Shown one piece after another: positions 17,647-27,795 of a stretch of 64,000 bases of DNA. The notes under the pieces were generated by a model that searched no databases, had not been told where the DNA came from, and worked only from the letters and a program-made list of their open reading frames with translations. This DNA comes from Tubiluchus corallicola (lineage: Eukaryota > Priapulida > Priapulimorpha > Priapulimorphida > Tubiluchidae): assembly GCA_030141605.1 (NCBI GenBank), contig JAQGDQ010002391.1:55685-119684 (forward strand), given 5' to 3'. How positions within the stretch are numbered: the stretch's first letter is position 1; each line of letters begins with the position of its first letter. Made by a program: the position numbers and the translations under genes.

Positions 17647-18174
17647 ATGAAAACTATTTTACAACCAAGTGAGATATATAAATATTGTCCGCATTGTGGT
17701 TGTAAGAGTTTTACCTACCAAAAAGATAATTCTTTTTTGTGTGATAAATGTCTTTTTCACTGGTATATAAATAGTGCGGCAGCTGTTGCAGCTTTGATTG
17801 AGGACGATGGAGGACGTTTGTTACTTACAGAAAGAATGAATGAACCATATAAGGGTATGCTAGATTTACCAGGTGGTTTTGTTGATGTGGGTGAAACAGT
17901 GGAAGAGGCTTTGAAACGTGAAGTAAAAGAAGAACTGAATTTGGCAGTGATAAAAATGGAATTCTTGAAGAGTATACCTAATGAGTATCTCTTTGGAGGT
18001 GTGGTTGTATATACTATTGATTTGTTTTTTAAGTGTAAAGTAGAAGGTTTTGAAAGGTTGAAAACTAATGATGATGTCGCGGGGTATAGTTTTATAAATG
18101 CGAATGAGTTGGATGTTTCAAAAATAGGCTTAAAATCTATCAAAAAAATGTTGAAGGAAATATGTAACAAATAG
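17647..18174 (+). CDS. Nudix hydrolase with an N-terminal zinc ribbon
   Basis: 175 residues. A zinc ribbon with two CxxC pairs (CPHCG at about 14-18 and CDKC at about 32-35) precedes a Nudix domain. The Nudix box reads GGFVDVGETVEEALKREVKE and ends in EL, fitting GX5EX7REUXEEXGU except that the last Gly is replaced. The architecture resembles the NudC/NADH pyrophosphatase group, but the protein is shorter and lacks their C-terminal specificity motif, so the substrate is open (NAD(H), ADP-ribose or an oxidised nucleotide). Metal-dependent, cytoplasmic. Confidence 0.88.
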   Translation: MKTILQPSEIYKYCPHCGCKSFTYQKDNSFLCDKCLFHWYINSAAAVAALIEDDGGRLLLTERMNEPYKGMLDLPGGFVDVGETVEEALKREVKEELNLAVIKMEFLKSIPNEYLFGGVVVYTIDLFFKCKVEGFERLKTNDDVAGYSFINANELDVSKIGLKSIKKMLKEICNK

Positions 18175-18325
18175 AAAACAACTTTTTTATCGTAAAAATT
18201 AGTAAAAAAACAGTAAATCTTAATAATTTGGAAATAAATCTTTTACCTCAATATCTAAAAACAATAAGAAATTATAGTTAATTACCACAGAAAATATATA
18301 TGTATGTATTAAGATATAAATTATT

Positions 18326-19012
18326 ATGGATGCAATTATAGAGTTAAAAAATATTGATATAAAACAAGGCAATAAATTTGTTTTAGAGAATGTAAATATG
18401 AAAATCAACAAAGGGGATTTTGCTTATTTAATAGGAGAAGTAGGCAGCGGAAAGTCGTCTCTATTAGCTACTTTGTATGCAGAGCTTCCTTTAATCAAAG
18501 GAGAAGGAAGAGTTGTTTATTTCAATTTGGACAATATTAAAAAAAGCGAAATTCCATTTTTGAGACGCAAATTAGGTATTATTTTTCAAGATTACAGATT
18601 ACTGTATGATAGAAACGTGTATGAAAATTTGAAATTTGTTTTAAAAGCTACAGGCTGGACGAACATAAATAATATAAAAGAGCGTATTTTCTCAGTCTTA
18701 CAGAAAGTTAATCTGATTGACAAATTGGAGAGTATGTCATTTCAACTATCAGGTGGAGAACAACAACGCGTTGCTATTGCAAGAGCTTTGTTGAACAAAC
18801 CTGAAGTTATTTTGGCTGATGAGCCAGCAGGAAATTTAGACCCTAAAGCTTCCGAAGAATTAATGGAACTATTACAAAACATCAATAGAGAGAACGGCAC
18901 TACGGTACTAATGGCTACACACGACTATGGTTTGATAAAAAAATTCGAAGGCGAAATATTCGAATGTAGGGAGGGTACCATTGTAAAGCAAACAGGAGTA
19001 GATATAAATTAA
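18326..19012 (+). CDS. ftsE: FtsE-like cell-division ABC-transporter ATPase
   Basis: 228 residues with a complete ABC ATPase set: Walker A GEVGSGKSS (about 36), Q-loop IFQDYRLL, signature [15 protein letters not shown], Walker B VILADEPAGNLDP and switch His in ATHD. The FQDYRLL.. block and overall length are typical of FtsE, which with FtsX signals peptidoglycan hydrolases at the septum. No ftsX lies next to it; the following gene is the zincin/TolB-like outer-membrane protein. Confidence 0.85.
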   Translation: MDAIIELKNIDIKQGNKFVLENVNMKINKGDFAYLIGEVGSGKSSLLATLYAELPLIKGEGRVVYFNLDNIKKSEIPFLRRKLGIIFQDYRLLYDRNVYENLKFVLKATGWTNINNIKERIFSVLQKVNLIDKLESMSFQLSGGEQQRVAIARALLNKPEVILADEPAGNLDPKASEELMELLQNINRENGTTVLMATHDYGLIKKFEGEIFECREGTIVKQTGVDIN

Positions 19013-19023
19013 ATCTAAAAATA

Positions 19024-21820
19024 ATGTGCATAAGGCTACTAAAAGTTCTTGCATTTCTCTCCATATGTTTTTTCTTCTTAGGTAAGGTTTCATTGGCTCA
19101 ATATTATATTGTAGGACAAGATGCAGCTGCTATTAAGTGGCAACAAATCAATTCTGAACATTTTCAAGTCATTTACCCAAAAGAATATGAAGACAAAGCA
19201 CAATATGTGGCTAACTTATTGGAATGGGCTTACCAACTGGATATAAATACTTACAATCATAGCCCCAAGAAGATTTCAATTATCCTTCACACACAAACTA
19301 CCGAAGCAAATGGCTTTGTGGTTTGGGCTCCGAAAAGAATGGAACTTTACACCGTACCTCCGCAAAATATTGATGGACAAGAATGGCTAAGCCAATTAGC
19401 ACTGCACGAAATGCGGCACCTTGTTCAAATAGATTATTTGAACAAGGGAATAGTGAAGGCTCTTAGTATATTGTTTGGTGAACAAGGAGTGGGTTTGATG
19501 TTAGGATATATATATCTCTAATTGGTACCTCGAAGGCGATGCTGTATGGGCAGAGACAGTATTTAGTGCTTCGGGAAGAGGGCGTTTGCCATCGTTCGAA
19601 ATGGGACTTCGCAGCCAGTTTTTGCAACGAGATATCTTCACTTATGATAAAGCTAAAATGGGATCTTTCAAAGATTTCGTTCCTAATCATTATGAATTTG
19701 GGTATCATTTTGTAGCAATGGGCAGAAAGAAGTATGGTAATAGCTTGTGGAATTACTCACCTGATTTCAATTCTTTGGGACGACTTATTTCCCCACAAGA
19801 TCACAACTTGTATAATACAACAGGGTTAGGCTTTGGAAAAGTGAAATTGTATAATGAGTTAATGAAAGAGCTAGATTCTATGTGGCGAGCACAGGATGCA
19901 AAAGTGCAAGCTAACGTGGCAAACACATTGAATTCCTTGCAACGAAAGGGATATGCAAATTATACTTACCCTAAGTTGATGGAAAGTGGCAATGTAATTG
20001 CAAGGAAATATAGTTTTGAAAACGTTGAGCAATTTGTCTTGATAGATGGAGATAAGGAAGAGAAAAAAATAAGAGAGTTGGGGCATATTAATAAAGAACC
20101 TTTTTCATATCGCAAAGGCTTGATTGCTTGGGCAGAACCTTTCCATAACGTAAGGTGGGAGCACAAAAAGTCTTCACGTATTAGGGTGCTGGATGTTAAG
20201 AGCGGAAAAACAAATCGCTTTAGATACAAAGAACGACTGTTTGCTCCATCTTTATCCAACGATTTACAAAGGATTGCCACAGTGGAAGTGGGAAGAGACG
20301 AAAGCTTTTTTCTGACTGTGTTGGATGCTAAGACGGGTAAAGTATTATATAACTTGCCCAATGATAGTAACTTTTTCTTGATTACACCTCAATGGTCATT
20401 TGACGATAAACATATCTACGCCATAGGCTTAGATAATAAAGGAAAAAGACTGTTGAAGATAGATGCAGAAAATGGTGTAATAAAGGCTTTGACACCACCT
20501 ACTTTTACTCAAATTGAGCATATTTTCCCAACACAAAATTATTTGTTCTTTACAGGTGCATATTCAGGAATTAATAATATTTATGCTTATAACTTTGAAA
20601 AGAGTGAAACCTTTAAGGTAACAAGTTCAAAGTTTGGTGCTGATAATGCTTTTGTGTCTTCTGATGAACAAACAATAGTTTATAATGACTATTCTTATGA
20701 AGGAAATAATGTAAAAAAGATGAATCTAAACTCTGATGAATGGTTGCCACTGAGTAAGGTGAAAAACGAAAGCGTGAAATTATATGAAAGTAGTCTTTCT
20801 GACGAACCTGATTTTAGAGCTGTTCCTGTGGACACTATTCTATATGAAACAAAAAAATACTCAAAACTATGGAATGTGTTCAATCTACACTCTTGGATGC
20901 CTTTTTCGCTTGACATAGATGTTGATAATGTTCAGATATCAGAACCTAATATAGGAATAAAACTAATTTCTCAAAATAAACTAAGCACTGTTGTTACTAC
21001 CCTGGATTTCATATATTTAAATGCTTATGATGCTTATAAGTTTAAGGCAGAAGTATCATACAGGGGCTGGTTTCCTGTGTTTGACTTTGGGATAACAACA
21101 TATTCAAAAAATAATTCAAGAGATGATGCAGAGTTACCAACATTATTTGATGCAAGTGTTATGTTACCTATTCGTCAAAGATTCGGGAGTTATTATTTTC
21201 AATTAGAACCTAAGTTAAGTTTTGACTTGGAAAAACGTAGCGGGGAGGATCTAGGAGTAATAGAATCATCACTTTATTTTGCTTTGTTTAGACGGCGTAG
21301 TTATAGAGATTTACTTCCAAGATTAGGAATAGTTAGCAATGTAGAATATTTAAGAAATATAGACTGGAAATTTGATATTCTTAGTCTTGAAAATGTTTTA
21401 TACTTACCAAGCTTATTTCCTAATCATTCTTTTAGGCTCTATAATGGGATACAATTTAAAGAGAACAATAGCAGAGCTAACAAAATTGATATTGCACGAG
21501 GTGTATTAGCTTTTCATAACACTTATCTAAATACTGTAAAGTTGGATTATAGGTTTCCTATTGCATATCCTGATTTTAGTATATGGCTTATTTCATATTT
21601 TAAGAGGTTGAAAGGAGGTGTGTTTTTCGATTATACATATGGAGAGTTTAATTTTTCAGGTATAAACTCCACATCTACAGAAAAATCTGCGGGCATTGAG
21701 TTGAACTTGGATGTGCACGTTTTTAGAATAGGAAGCCCAATTAATATTGGTATAAGGTATGGGTATGATATAAATAGGCAAAGTTATTTTACAAATTTCT
21801 TATTCGGTGTAAGTTTCTAA
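19024..21820 (+). pseudogene. Zincin/TolB-like outer-membrane protein, split by a frameshift
   Basis: The first segment (19024-19521, 165 residues) has a signal peptide and the zincin motif HEMRH in LALHEMRHLVQIDYLNKG. The second open segment, in the +1 frame, resumes with NWYLEGDAVWAETVFSASGRG and runs to 21820. It covers a TolB-like beta-propeller (about 300-500) and a C-terminal beta-barrel ending in aromatic residues (..FLFGVSF). The frame changes within 19506-19519, at an (AT)5 run followed by CTCT. Together they make one protein of about 930 residues, a family widespread in Bacteroidota and of unknown function. The shift could be a mutation, a sequencing error or phase variation. Confidence 0.82.
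19506..19515 (+). repeat. (AT)5 run at the frameshift point
   Basis: Ten bases of alternating A and T lie inside the coding region, directly before the premature TAA at 19519-19521. The downstream frame is one base on from the upstream one. Dinucleotide tracts are prone to slippage. Confidence 0.8.
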
Positions 21821-21929
21821 CTCATATTTAAATTCTTAACTTTATACTGAAGTATTCTTGTAAGCAAAATACTAAAGCTACCCCTACCCTACTTCAACAA
21901 CTATAATTCAAAAAAGTGATATGTTTTCA

Positions 21930-21937
21930 TATCTTTG
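21930..21937 (+). promoter_or_regulatory. Candidate -7 box of the polysaccharide cluster
   Basis: TATCTTTG, 24 nt before the TTG start of the flippase gene. It is a full TAnnTTTG match. The -33 box is not clear. Confidence 0.45.
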
Positions 21938-21961
21938 TAAAAATTATATTATTTTACTGAA

Positions 21962-23266
21962 TTGAAACAGCACATCCGAAATATAAGAAGTAAAACAAAA
22001 CAACAAATAAAAACAACAAAAGGTAGTATAAAACGACATAAAACTTTAGTTGCAAATTTTGGTTATTTATCAGCACTACAAGTGTTTAATATAATTTTGC
22101 CGCTTATCACTTACCCTTATCTTATACGAGTATTAGGTGCAGAAATTTATGGAACAATAGTTTTTGCTCAAGTCATTATGATATACTTTTCTACATTTAT
22201 CAATTTTGGATTTCATACTTTAGGGGTGAGAGAAGTTTCTATCCATAGAAATGATAAGCAAAAATTGATTGAAATTGTTTCTAGTATTTTTGCCTCTAAA
22301 TTTTTTTTTCTCCTTGTAAGTATGAGCATATTGACAGGACTACTATTCATTATTCCTAAATTTAATGAGCACTGGAAATTATATGCTCTTTCTTTTGGGC
22401 TATGTGTTAGCGAATTTTTGTTACCTGTATGGTTTTTCCAAGGAGTAGAAAAAATGAAATACGTTACCCTAATCAATATGATATCTAGAGTTATTTTTGC
22501 TCTACTTATTTTTACAATAATAAAGCAACCCGAAGATTACTTATACGTTCCCTTATTGAATAGTATAGGTGCTATAACAGGGAGTATAATTGGTTTAAGC
22601 ATAGTATATACTACCTACAAATTAAAGTTTTCTTCCCAGCCAGCTTCTGTCATTTATAGTTATGTGAAGTCTAGCTCTCCTCTATTTGTTTCCAATATAA
22701 CAGCCAGCGGTAAGGATTACGGAAGCGTTGTTTTTTTAGGATTTATGCTAGGTGATTTACAGGTAGCTTATTATGATCTTGCAAATAAAATTTCGATGAT
22801 GATGAAAACTTTATTTCAAAGCATAACAAATGTTGCTTTCCCCAACATCGCAAAAAGTATGAATAGCAGTGGCTCAAAAAAAATCATTAAATTAACCCTA
22901 TCACTTACTTTGCCTACATATCTTACACTTTGCTTAGTTTCCAAACCAATTATACTTCTTATAGGAGGAGAAGCAATGCTACCTACTCAGAATGTGGTAT
23001 ATATACTTGGCTTAATAATAGTTTTAATGCCTTTAAGTACTCAAATTGGGAATTTGGTTTTACTTACCAATGGGTACTATAAATCATTTTCTTTTAGCTT
23101 AGTACTTGCAACCACTATTTATTTTTCACTTGTTTTCATACTATATTTGCTCAAGTATGTAAATCTTTATACCATTACTGCTTGCTTAATAGTATCTTTG
23201 TTTTTTGAAATTTTTTATAGAATTTATTATTGTCAAAAATATAAGTTAACTTCGTGGTTGTTTTAA
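21962..23266 (+). CDS. wzx: Wzx-type polysaccharide flippase (MATE/MOP superfamily)
   Basis: 434 residues from a TTG start; no ATG or GTG occurs before the first membrane helix. About twelve hydrophobic segments start at NFGYLSALQVFNIILPLITYPYLIRVLG, the standard Wzx opening. It moves undecaprenyl-linked repeat units across the inner membrane for capsule or O-antigen assembly. It is the first gene of a plus-strand cluster with a polymerase and glycosyltransferases. The rather basic first 30 residues are unusual for Wzx but are in frame and open. Confidence 0.9.
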   Translation: MKQHIRNIRSKTKQQIKTTKGSIKRHKTLVANFGYLSALQVFNIILPLITYPYLIRVLGAEIYGTIVFAQVIMIYFSTFINFGFHTLGVREVSIHRNDKQKLIEIVSSIFASKFFFLLVSMSILTGLLFIIPKFNEHWKLYALSFGLCVSEFLLPVWFFQGVEKMKYVTLINMISRVIFALLIFTIIKQPEDYLYVPLLNSIGAITGSIIGLSIVYTTYKLKFSSQPASVIYSYVKSSSPLFVSNITASGKDYGSVVFLGFMLGDLQVAYYDLANKISMMMKTLFQSITNVAFPNIAKSMNSSGSKKIIKLTLSLTLPTYLTLCLVSKPIILLIGGEAMLPTQNVVYILGLIIVLMPLSTQIGNLVLLTNGYYKSFSFSLVLATTIYFSLVFILYLLKYVNLYTITACLIVSLFFEIFYRIYYCQKYKLTSWLF

Positions 23267-23279
23267 TTTTTTTGTAAAA

Positions 23280-24067
23280 ATGAAGAGTCAAAGAGAAATA
23301 GACTTCGTTGTTCTATGGATAGATGACAATGACCTTAAGTGACAAGAAGAATTTAACAAATATGCAGCTAAATAATAAAGGTGATAAATACTCTGTTAGA
23401 TTTAGAGATTGGGGTAATTTACAATGTTTATTCAGATCATTTGAGCAATTCACTCCTTGGATAAGAAAAATGCATTTTGTTACTCAGGGACATATTCCTA
23501 AATGGATGAATATTAATCATCCTAAATTAAATATTGTTAAGCACAAAGATTATATTCCTAGAAAAGGCTGTTCTAAATGCTATATCTGGAAGTTCATTAT
23601 CTCATAACTATATAAATGACATACATACAATAAACACATGCTTTAATAAAAGAAATGCAATGCTGGGAAATTTAAAAAAATGGGGCAACATAAAATATGG
23701 TTTTAAACTATTAAGAACTTTTTTGTTGTTTCCTTGGCCTAATTTCACAGGTTCTTATGATCCAGATCAGCCACAACCTTTTTTAAAGCGTACTTTTGAA
23801 GAAGTATGGCAAAAGAATAGAAAAAACTATACCATATCAACAAAATTTAGAAGCACTAGTGTTGTCAATCAGTATTTATCCCGCTATTGGCAATTAGTAA
23901 AAGGAGATTTTATACCTATTGGTTTTAAAGATACTTATCTATCAAAATTAATATCTTTAAACGAGGAAAAAAACGCACAAAAACTTATAGAAAAAAGAAA
24001 ATATACATTTACTGCTTTAAATGATAGTGAGAAAATAAGTCCAAACTTAAGCAAACTAAAAAAATGA
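23280..24067 (+). pseudogene. Decayed Stealth-family sugar-phosphate transferase
   Basis: Three pieces of one Stealth protein lie in three frames. Frame 1 (ATG 23280) reads MKSQREIDFVVLWIDDNDLK and stops at TGA 23340-23342, where the family usually has Trp. The next frame carries conserved region 1 (RFRDWGNLQCLFRSFEQFTP, ..HFVTQGHIPKW, ..KHKDYIP). The last frame, from about 23575, carries the later regions (HTINTCFNKR.., FTGSYDPDQPQPFLKRTFEEVW, NQYLSRYWQLVKGDFIP). The middle conserved region with the NDD motif is missing, so there is an internal deletion as well as a stop and two frame changes. Stealth enzymes join hexose phosphates in capsules. It is surely inactive. Confidence 0.85.
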
Positions 24068-24071
24068 TAAG

Positions 24072-25280
24072 ATGAAATCATCCTTAAAAATTAGAAATGC
24101 TTTTATAACAGTCTTTTTATTCTTTTTTTCTCCCTTTTCTTCCTTGCCCTTTGTACTTATAGAAATTTTTCATCAAAAAAAATATGCCATTTTTTTAATA
24201 TCTTTTTTTATGGCAACATTAGCTTATATTTGGATACCCCCAGTAGACTGGGATATAGTAAGGCATTACATAAATTATAATCACTTTTTAAAATGGAATT
24301 TTTCAGAGTTTATTGATTTCTTAAAAGATAAAAAAGATTACCTCTTATATATAGTTAGTTTCTCTTTGGGAAAAATAGGAGTATCAAGGCAATTTATTCC
24401 TTTTTTCTCTGTTCTTGTAGGTTGTTCTATTTTCTTATCAATATTTCACAATATATATAAAGGTGCTAATAGAAATATATATTTTATGTTTTTTATATTG
24501 TGTTTTTTAAGCCTTCCAATAAGAAAACTTGCTATGGGAGTGAGAAATTCTTTAGCAATCATTATGTTTGCTTATGGTGTATTTTTGCTTTTTTACCAGA
24601 AAAATAAAATGGGGAGAATATATATACTACTTGCTGCACTTACTCATGTTATGATTTGGATCGTTGTTCCATTTTTATTTTTGATAAAAAAAAATAAAAC
24701 ATATTATCGTTTTTATAAATACATATTTTTGTTCTCTTTCATTTTGGTGATATTTCCTAATGTAAAGTCTTCCATTTTTATAACCATAGGAAACGCCATG
24801 GGACTTGAAAATTATGTTAACCATTATGTAGGCTTATGGACAAAAGATGTTCTTGCACAATTTAGTTTCTCAAGAAAAGTCTATTATTATATAAGTTTAT
24901 CAAGTAGTTATTTTTCGTTATTTTATTTAATTACCACAAACAACTTGAATTCACATAGAATAAGGCAAATAACTTATCTCATCGCTGCTTTTTCTAATTT
25001 ATTCTTTTATGAATATATTTTATATGCTAGATACATAGATATTGTTACTACCTTATGTATTATTGATTTGATAATTTATTATCGCGTAACTATGAAAAAA
25101 TACTTGCTATCATATTCTATCATTTTTATTTTAATTTTTTCTATAACTAAGGTAGCTAATATTTATGCAGGACGCAGCACTTTTAATGAAAGTTTTATAA
25201 GAGTAATCTCACAAAATTGTATTTCTGTTTTTTTTATTAAAATAGATGATTCTAAACTTATAAGTAAATCTAAAAAATAA
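24072..25280 (+). CDS. wzy: EpsG-like polysaccharide polymerase (Wzy)
   Basis: 402 residues with about ten to twelve hydrophobic helices and few conserved polar residues. The early WIPPVDWDIVRHY segment and the layout agree with EpsG/Wzy-type polymerases, which link repeat units on the periplasmic side of the inner membrane. It starts 4 bp after the Stealth remnant. The assignment rests on topology and its place between the flippase and the glycosyltransferases. Confidence 0.72.
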   Translation: MKSSLKIRNAFITVFLFFFSPFSSLPFVLIEIFHQKKYAIFLISFFMATLAYIWIPPVDWDIVRHYINYNHFLKWNFSEFIDFLKDKKDYLLYIVSFSLGKIGVSRQFIPFFSVLVGCSIFLSIFHNIYKGANRNIYFMFFILCFLSLPIRKLAMGVRNSLAIIMFAYGVFLLFYQKNKMGRIYILLAALTHVMIWIVVPFLFLIKKNKTYYRFYKYIFLFSFILVIFPNVKSSIFITIGNAMGLENYVNHYVGLWTKDVLAQFSFSRKVYYYISLSSSYFSLFYLITTNNLNSHRIRQITYLIAAFSNLFFYEYILYARYIDIVTTLCIIDLIIYYRVTMKKYLLSYSIIFILIFSITKVANIYAGRSTFNESFIRVISQNCISVFFIKIDDSKLISKSKK

Positions 25281-25323
25281 AAATACGCTTGTTTTATAAA
25301 TTTGTATTTAAAAATTCTTTCAA

Positions 25324-26262
25324 ATGAAATTAGCTCCCATTGTACTATTTACATATAATCGTCCTTATCTCACACAAAGAACAGTAAAAGCATTACAACT
25401 TAACAGTTTAGCGAAACAAAGTGATTTGTTTATTTTTTCAGATGGACCGAAGTCAGATAAAGATAAACAAGCAGTAGAAAATGTTAGGGAGTATATAAAT
25501 AATATTGATGGCTTTAAATCTATAACAGTTAAAACCGCAAAAAAAAATAAGGGATTGGCAAATTCTATTATCGAAGGGGTTACAGAAGTGATTAATCAAT
25601 TTGACTCAGCAATCATATTAGAGGATGATTTAATAACAGATGCCTATTTTTTAACTTATATGAATGAGTCATTAAATTTTTATCAACAAGATAGCAGAAT
25701 TTGGTCCATCTCAGGATGTTCTTATTTACTAAAATTACCCAAAGACTATAAAGAAGATGTTTACCTATCCCTTAGAGCCAGCTCCCATGGTTGGGCTACC
25801 TGGAAAAGTAGATGGGATTGTATAGACTGGAGTGTAAGCGATTTTGAGCAGTTTAAGAAAGACAAAAAACTACAAAAAACCTTCAATAAAGGAGGAGCAG
25901 ATATGACAGAAACGTTATTTTTGCAAATGAGAAGCTATATAGATTCATGGGCTATTCGCTGGTGTTATGCTCAGTTTAAAAAAAGAATGTATAGTGTTGT
26001 ACCTCGTGTTTCTTTAGTTCATAATATAGGCTTTGATAATAATGCAACACATACTTTCAGAAAAACGAAAAAATTTAAAGCAAACAAACATTTAAATCAA
26101 CAAGATAAGCCTATTAGGTTAGCTCACATTGAACCTAACAAAGAAATATTATCAAAACTAAAAATGCTCTATAGAAAGCCATTGCTGTTATTTATAAAAA
26201 AACAATGCAGAAAGTTAGGACTTTACAAAGTAGGAAGAAAATTATTTAGAAAATTATATTAA
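25324..26262 (+). CDS. GT-A-fold glycosyltransferase
   Basis: 312 residues. The N-terminal nucleotide-sugar fold starts APIVLFTYNRPYLTQRTVKAL, continues with a FSDGPKSD segment, and has an acidic metal-binding motif in AIILEDDL at about 97-104. The SSHGWATWKSRWD block and the basic C-terminus suggest a cytoplasmic, membrane-associated enzyme. It resembles GT2/GT13-like sugar transferases of surface polysaccharide clusters. Donor and acceptor are unknown. Confidence 0.82.
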   Translation: MKLAPIVLFTYNRPYLTQRTVKALQLNSLAKQSDLFIFSDGPKSDKDKQAVENVREYINNIDGFKSITVKTAKKNKGLANSIIEGVTEVINQFDSAIILEDDLITDAYFLTYMNESLNFYQQDSRIWSISGCSYLLKLPKDYKEDVYLSLRASSHGWATWKSRWDCIDWSVSDFEQFKKDKKLQKTFNKGGADMTETLFLQMRSYIDSWAIRWCYAQFKKRMYSVVPRVSLVHNIGFDNNATHTFRKTKKFKANKHLNQQDKPIRLAHIEPNKEILSKLKMLYRKPLLLFIKKQCRKLGLYKVGRKLFRKLY

Positions 26263-26700
26263 AAATGATTAGGTAACGATATATAAATTTACACTAAATA
26301 TATTTTTTTGTATAAATAACTTGTCTTTGTTTTATATAATACCAAAACTTGTATTTAACAAAGATATGAAATGATACCTCCCAATAGGATAAGTTACAGT
26401 TCTATTATTTGTTTTACAACTTCTCTTTTTAGGAACTAGGAGAGAGCCAAACACCTAAAAAATGGATATAGGAGAAGTAGCACAACACGTTAATTTAATA
26501 GTAGATATAGTAAAGTTGAAAAAGTGTATTGAAAAAAAACAGAAGATAAGGATATACAAAGATATAGAACTATTAGAAATATAAATTAGACAAATCTTAG
26601 GATAATTCAAAAAATGACAAATCTAATCTTAATAAAAGAAATTTAGTTTAAAATTATATATAATTGCCAAAGTTTTTAATCTCTGTATCTAAATAACAAT
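26263..26700. other. 438-bp gap inside the polysaccharide cluster
   Basis: A+T-rich. The only notable open frame is a 40-codon one at 26462-26584, described separately. No promoter box, hairpin or repeat of note was seen. The gap is unusual in an otherwise tightly packed cluster and may mark a lost gene. Confidence 0.5.
26462..26584 (+). CDS. Possible 40-residue peptide, unidentified
   Basis: ATG 26462 opens MDIGEVAQHVNLIVDIVKLK and ends with IYKDIELLEI and a stop. The residue mix is protein-like, amphipathic and charged, unlike random A+T-rich frames. It may be the remnant of a longer gene. No family was recognised. Confidence 0.2.
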   Translation: MDIGEVAQHVNLIVDIVKLKKCIEKKQKIRIYKDIELLEI

Positions 26701-27795
26701 ATGATTTCAAAGAAAAAGGTTCTTTTCTTCTGCCCCCTTCCCCCACCTATTACAGGACAAGCAATCGCATCTAATATTATACACAAAGCAATAAAACCTA
26801 CATATACAATTAATACAAATTTAAAAAATAAACTAATAGAAACATTATTTGTAATAAAAAAAACTCTTTGGGTTGTATTATTTCATAAAATAGATGTAGT
26901 ATACTTTACCTGCACACGAAGTAAAACAGGGGCAATTAAAGACATTATCTTACTTACTCTTTGTAAATTGAAACAGATTAAAGTTATCAATCACTTACAC
27001 GGCAATGATCTACCAAACCTCTTTGAAAATAAGAAAAGTTTATTTACTAAAATATTAATTTGGAGTTATAAACAAATCGATACAACAATCCTGCTTTTTG
27101 GTGGACATAAAGAACAGTTGTCTCTGTTTCCAGAAATGAAGAAGATTGTTATTCCAAATTGTTACGACCCTATACTTGATAATCTAGTTATTCATACTTC
27201 TAAAAAAAATAATGATAAAATACATCTCCTCTATCTATCAAACATAATGAAAAGTAAAGGTATCCTTACTGCTTTAGATGCTTTTGAAAGGATAGCAAAA
27301 GAATATAAAAATGTTATTTTTCATATTGCAGGGCAAGCTATGACTGACCATTTGATGTCTGCTAAAGAAATTAATATTCTTTTTTCCCAGAAATTAAACT
27401 CCCTTAAAGCTAAATTTCCTCGCAAACTTAATTACTATGGTACTGTTTTAGGAAAAACTAAACAAAATATTTTAGCTAAAAATGATATCTTTCTACTAAC
27501 AACCTATTATAAAACAGAAGCTTTTCCAATATCTATATTAGAAGCAATGGTATCAGGATGTGCAATTATTACTACTAAGCACAACTTTTTACCCGAATTG
27601 GTAAGTGATAAAGAAGGCATATTAATAGAGCCTAACAATGTAGAAAGTCTATACAATGGAATAAAATACCTTATAGAAAATAAAGAAAAACTTAGAGAGA
27701 TTCAAAAACATAATATAGAGTTAGCAAAAGAAAAATATTCCCCTCAACAATATATAAAAAGTGTATCAAGTATAATTTTCTGTGATAAAAAATGA
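26701..27795 (+). CDS. GT4-family glycosyltransferase
   Basis: 364 residues, a GT-B fold. The N-terminal KVLFFCPLPPPITGQAIAS is the acceptor-domain opening. The C-terminal donor site is EAFPISILEAMVSGCAIITT with the E-x7-E pattern at about 273-281, as in GT4 enzymes. The stop overlaps the next gene's start (ATGA), so the two are translationally coupled. Retaining transferase of an unknown sugar in the surface polysaccharide pathway. Confidence 0.9.
   Translation: MISKKKVLFFCPLPPPITGQAIASNIIHKAIKPTYTINTNLKNKLIETLFVIKKTLWVVLFHKIDVVYFTCTRSKTGAIKDIILLTLCKLKQIKVINHLHGNDLPNLFENKKSLFTKILIWSYKQIDTTILLFGGHKEQLSLFPEMKKIVIPNCYDPILDNLVIHTSKKNNDKIHLLYLSNIMKSKGILTALDAFERIAKEYKNVIFHIAGQAMTDHLMSAKEINILFSQKLNSLKAKFPRKLNYYGTVLGKTKQNILAKNDIFLLTTYYKTEAFPISILEAMVSGCAIITTKHNFLPELVSDKEGILIEPNNVESLYNGIKYLIENKEKLREIQKHNIELAKEKYSPQQYIKSVSSIIFCDKK

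Noticed and set aside
19506-19521. Programmed +1 frameshift
   Set aside because: No known slippery heptamer or stimulatory structure was seen; a dinucleotide tract length change is simpler. Not excluded, only less likely.
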